The notes under the pieces were generated by a model. That model was given only the letters and a program-made list of their open reading frames with translations. It did not search any database and was not told the origin of the DNA. Position numbers and translations under genes: made by a program. This document shows positions 6,073 through 8,002 of a stretch of DNA of 8,002 nucleotides, one piece after another. This stretch comes from an uncultured Anaerococcus sp. (GTDB taxonomy: Bacteria > Bacillota > Clostridia > Tissierellales > Peptoniphilaceae). The stretch's first letter is position 1. Each line of letters starts with the position of its first letter. The DNA is taken from contig URRX01000062.1 in the NCBI GenBank assembly GCA_900550345.1, positions 1-8,002 of the forward strand. The letters are read 5' to 3'.

Positions 6073-6092
6073 CTGCACGAGCAGTCTTTTTT
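6069..6092 (+). terminator. Intrinsic terminator before the PAP2 gene
   Basis: AAGACTGC (6069-6076) pairs perfectly with GCAGTCTT (6081-6088) around an ACGA loop, followed by more T to 6092. It lies about 190 nt after the CapA stop and 50 nt before the PAP2 start. It probably ends the CapA transcript. The 5' half can also pair with the upstream GCAGTC (see findings). Confidence 0.8.
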
Positions 6093-6141
6093 ATTTTCTT
6101 TCTTTATGATAAAATTATTCAAAAGAAATAAAGGGGAAAAT

Positions 6142-6732
6142 ATGAATTTTATAACGAAAATAGATCTTTCTATTTTAAATTTTATACAAGGCTTAAAAAG
6201 TCCATTGATGGACAAGATGATGACAACTATAACTGCTCTTGGTAATATGGGGATTTTTTGGATATTATTAATTTTGATTTTTCTAACAACAAAAGAATAT
6301 AAAAAAATGGCAAGGCTAATGGTTCTTTGTCTTTTAGTTAATACTATTATTGTAAATTTAATATTAAAACCTGCTGTAGGAAGAACAAGGCCTTTTGAAC
6401 TTGTTGATGGGATAAAATTATTAGTTTTAAAACCACAAGACCCATCCTTTCCATCAGGTCATTCAGCAATTTCATTTTGTATGTTAACTGTAATATTATT
6501 TTTTTCAAAATCAAAAACTATTAATATAATGTCTACTATACTTGCAGTTTTAATTGCCTTTTCTAGATTATACTTATATGTTCATTTTCCATCAGATGTT
6601 ATTTTTGGAATTATTATAGGAATTCTCACAGCTGTTGGAACACTAAAATTTTACTACTCTAAAAAAGGACAAAAATTAAAAAATAATATCAAAGAGTTAA
6701 TATTAGATTATAAAAATTTAAGAAAAATGTAA
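6142..6732 (+). CDS. PAP2-family membrane phosphatase (undecaprenyl-diphosphatase or phosphatidate-type)
   Basis: This 196-residue membrane protein has the full PAP2 catalytic signature: K76-x6-R83-P84 (C1), PSGH at 104-107 (C2) and SR at 141-142 with His148 and Asp152 (C3). His107 and His148 are the expected phosphotransfer residues, acting at the outer face of the membrane between hydrophobic helices. Family members remove phosphate from undecaprenyl diphosphate, phosphatidylglycerophosphate or phosphatidic acid; which one cannot be told. I chose ATG 6142 because AAGGGG (6131-6136) sits 5 nt before it and family similarity begins there. An in-frame ATG at 6034 would translate through the terminator hairpin. 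A possible extended -10 (TGATAAAAT, 6107-6115) with no clear -35 lies just upstream. The gene is followed at once by the tRNA promoter, without a visible terminator. The basic C-terminal tail should be cytoplasmic. Confidence 0.92.
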   Translation: MNFITKIDLSILNFIQGLKSPLMDKMMTTITALGNMGIFWILLILIFLTTKEYKKMARLMVLCLLVNTIIVNLILKPAVGRTRPFELVDGIKLLVLKPQDPSFPSGHSAISFCMLTVILFFSKSKTINIMSTILAVLIAFSRLYLYVHFPSDVIFGIIIGILTAVGTLKFYYSKKGQKLKNNIKELILDYKNLRKM

Positions 6733-6738
6733 AAATAT

Positions 6739-6767
6739 TTGCAATAGAAAAAAAATGGTGCTATAAT
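6739..6767 (+). promoter_or_regulatory. Promoter of the tRNA-Leu gene
   Basis: TTGCAA (6739-6744, 4 of 6) lies 17 nt before TATAAT (6762-6767). TATAAT is preceded by TGC, giving an extended -10. The tRNA 5' end is 18 nt downstream of the -10. Confidence 0.75.
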
Positions 6768-6784
6768 ATACAGGTAGTGTTAAT

Positions 6785-6871
6785 GCTGGTGTGTCGGAAT
6801 TGGCAGACGAGACAGACTCAAACTCTGTTGTTCTTCGGAACGTGTGGGTTCAAGTCCCACCACCAGCACCA
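6785..6871 (+). tRNA. tRNA-Leu (anticodon CAA)
   Basis: This 87-nt class II tRNA has all arms. The acceptor is GCTGGTG (6785-6791) with CACCAGC (6861-6867). The anticodon stem is ACAGA/TCTGT (6812-6816, 6824-6828), with loop CTCAAAC and anticodon CAA at 6819-6821, reading UUG. A long variable arm contains TTC-TTCG-GAA. The T stem is GTGGG/CCCAC with loop TTCAAGT (6849-6855), and the discriminator A is at 6868. The 3' CCA is encoded (6869-6871). The long variable arm and CAA anticodon fit leucine. Confidence 0.96.
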
Positions 6872-6897
6872 TTAATTTTTTTATTTTTTTCATATTT

Positions 6898-6925
6898 AGA
6901 CAGGCCATTGTAGTCTGTCTTTTTT
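6898..6925 (+). terminator. Intrinsic terminator after tRNA-Leu
   Basis: AGACAGGC (6898-6905) pairs with GTCTGTCT (6913-6920), including one G-T pair. The loop is 7 nt, and a T run to 6925 follows. It separates the tRNA unit from the glycosyltransferase promoter. Confidence 0.8.
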
Positions 6926-6950
6926 AATGAAATTTTTTAAATTTCTTTAT

Positions 6951-6979
6951 TTTACAAAAAAATATTAGTGTGTTAGAAT
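6951..6979 (+). promoter_or_regulatory. Promoter of the GT2-GtrA gene
   Basis: TTTACA (6951-6956, 5 of 6) lies exactly 17 nt before TAGAAT (6974-6979, 5 of 6), which follows TGT, an extended -10. The leader to ATG 7015 is about 30 nt and carries AAGGA at 7004-7008. Confidence 0.7.
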
Positions 6980-7014
6980 TTATTTGAAATTCAAGAATTA
7001 TATAAGGATAAAAA

Positions 7015-8002
7015 ATGAAAGATATTATAGTTTTAATACCAGCATTAAATCCTCCAAGACATATCTTAACTAATTATATTAAAGAGTTGAGAGGTAAAGG
7101 ATTTGAAAGGATTATTCTGGTAAATGATGGAAGTAGGAATGAATATAAAGAATATTTTGATAGTTTAAAAAATCAAGGTATAGATGTTTTTGACCATTAT
7201 AAAAATTTTGGTAAGGGAAGGGCCTTAAAAAATTCTTTTAATTACATATTAAATAATTATTCTGACTTTTCCTATGTGATTACTGCAGATTCTGATGGTC
7301 AACATAGGTCCGAAGATCTTTTTAATATTGCAAAGATAGCAAGTAGGTCAAAAGAAAATATTTTATATTTGGGTTCTAGGGACTTTAATGAAGAAAATGT
7401 ACCCTTCAAAAGTTCTTTTGGAAATAAGTTAACCAGTTTTATCTATAAGTTGATGTTTAAGGATAAGATAAGGGATACCCAGACAGGGCTTAGGGCAATT
7501 TGTAAAAGTCATATGGAAGATTTCCTAGACCTTGATGGAGAAAGATTTGAATATGAAATTAATATGCTTATAAATTGTTCAAAAACTGTAAAGAAAATCA
7601 AGGAAATCCCAATAGAGACAGTTTATTTTGATAATAACAGTGAAACTCACTTTAATCCAGTTAAGGATTCTATAAAAATATATTCAGTAATGTTTAAAAC
7701 TTTCTTTAAATTTATCTTATCATCCCTTTCTTCTTGGCTAGTTGATATAGGATTTTTTAGGTTATTTACAAAAACTTTGGTAAATATTGTAAAAAGTCAG
7801 TCCACAATAATTTGGATATCTACTATAGGAGCTAGGATAATTTCAGGACTTTTCAATTATAATGTGAATAAAAACATAGTCTTTAAGGATGAATCTGATT
7901 CTAAAAGTGTTTTTTACAAATATATTATTTTATGGCTATGCCAAATGATTTTATCAGCATTTTTAGTAGATAAGTTATTTTTATTTTTGGGTCTTGATTC
8001 TT
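7015..8002 (+). CDS. Bifunctional GT2 glycosyltransferase / GtrA-like membrane protein (3' end outside window)
   Basis: The frame from ATG 7015 (AAGGA 6 nt upstream) stays open to the window edge, giving 329 residues. Residues 1 to about 215 are a GT2 domain of the dolichyl/polyprenyl-phosphate sugar synthase type: IPALNPP (8-14), VNDGS (36-40), NFGKGRAL (64-71), the metal-binding DSD of ADSDGQH (91-97), GSRDF (120-124) and DTQTGLRA (154-161). From about 228 a GtrA-like membrane domain begins (FFKFILSS, then SWLVDIGFF, and GLFNYNVNKNIVF at 278-290). The GT2 part should transfer a sugar from a nucleotide donor to polyprenyl phosphate on the cytoplasmic side, and GtrA-type domains are thought to flip such lipid-linked sugars. 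The fusion would couple both steps for wall-polymer or surface glycan decoration. The sugar is unknown. It has its own promoter and follows the tRNA terminator; what lies downstream is not visible. Confidence 0.9.
   Translation, partial: MKDIIVLIPALNPPRHILTNYIKELRGKGFERIILVNDGSRNEYKEYFDSLKNQGIDVFDHYKNFGKGRALKNSFNYILNNYSDFSYVITADSDGQHRSEDLFNIAKIASRSKENILYLGSRDFNEENVPFKSSFGNKLTSFIYKLMFKDKIRDTQTGLRAICKSHMEDFLDLDGERFEYEINMLINCSKTVKKIKEIPIETVYFDNNSETHFNPVKDSIKIYSVMFKTFFKFILSSLSSWLVDIGFFRLFTKTLVNIVKSQSTIIWISTIGARIISGLFNYNVNKNIVFKDESDSKSVFYKYIILWLCQMILSAFLVDKLFLFLGLDS

Noticed and set aside
6034..6141. An in-frame ATG at 6034 that would lengthen the PAP2 protein by 36 residues
   Set aside because: It would be translated through the terminator hairpin and has no ribosome binding site. 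ATG 6142 has AAGGGG at correct spacing and begins where family similarity begins.
6024..6215. Minus-strand open frame at 6024-6215
   Set aside because: It runs across the terminator and the PAP2 start region and has no ribosome binding site or family resemblance.
6785..6871. tRNA-Leu as an integration site for a mobile element
   Set aside because: No repeat of the tRNA 3' end, integrase or phage gene is seen in the window; a normal terminator and promoter follow.

Overview
The window looks like chromosomal DNA from a low-GC, Gram-positive anaerobe. The DNA is strongly A+T rich outside one repeat block, genes start behind AAGGAG-type ribosome binding sites, and there is a sortase-type surface anchor (NPSTG). 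The NSS transporters, the CapA-type lipoprotein and the style of the intergenic palindromes suggest the Peptoniphilaceae/Tissierellia group (for example Anaerococcus or a relative). That placement is inference, because no rRNA or marker gene is present.

Layout. At 1-369 is the 3' end of a cell-wall-anchored protein with 33-bp tandem repeats. It converges on a lipid/diacylglycerol kinase gene (410-1330, minus) across a perfect 18-bp bidirectional terminator. The kinase gene is divergent from a small hotdog-fold thioesterase gene (1418-1774), and their promoters overlap. A strong promoter and a short leader hairpin then precede two tandem NSS-family sodium-coupled transporters (1892-3214 and 3233-4549). 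A consensus promoter starts right after them and drives a CapA-family lipoprotein (4618-5878). Its reading frame is broken by an A8 run directly after the start codon. The gap at 5879-6141 has no gene but holds an AT hairpin, a REP/MITE-like palindrome, a 12-bp direct repeat and two overlapping hairpins, one of them a terminator. A PAP2 phosphatase (6142-6732), a tRNA-Leu(CAA) (6785-6871) with its own promoter and terminator, and the first 329 codons of a GT2-GtrA fusion glycosyltransferase (from 7015) complete the window.

Functional themes. Several genes act at the membrane or envelope: the lipid kinase, the PAP2 phosphatase and the GtrA-fused glycosyltransferase fit lipid and polyprenyl-phosphate turnover, the NPSTG protein and CapA lipoprotein are exported, and the two transporters form one transcription unit. 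Most units have their own promoter, commonly with a TGn extension before the -10 box, so this is mainly a run of small independent units and not one pathway operon.

I see no clear new multi-gene system. The best leads are the A8 frameshift that separates the CapA domain from its lipoprotein signal, the shared loss of canonical gate and substrate-site residues in the paired NSS transporters, and the structured repeat and attenuator-like DNA before the PAP2 gene.
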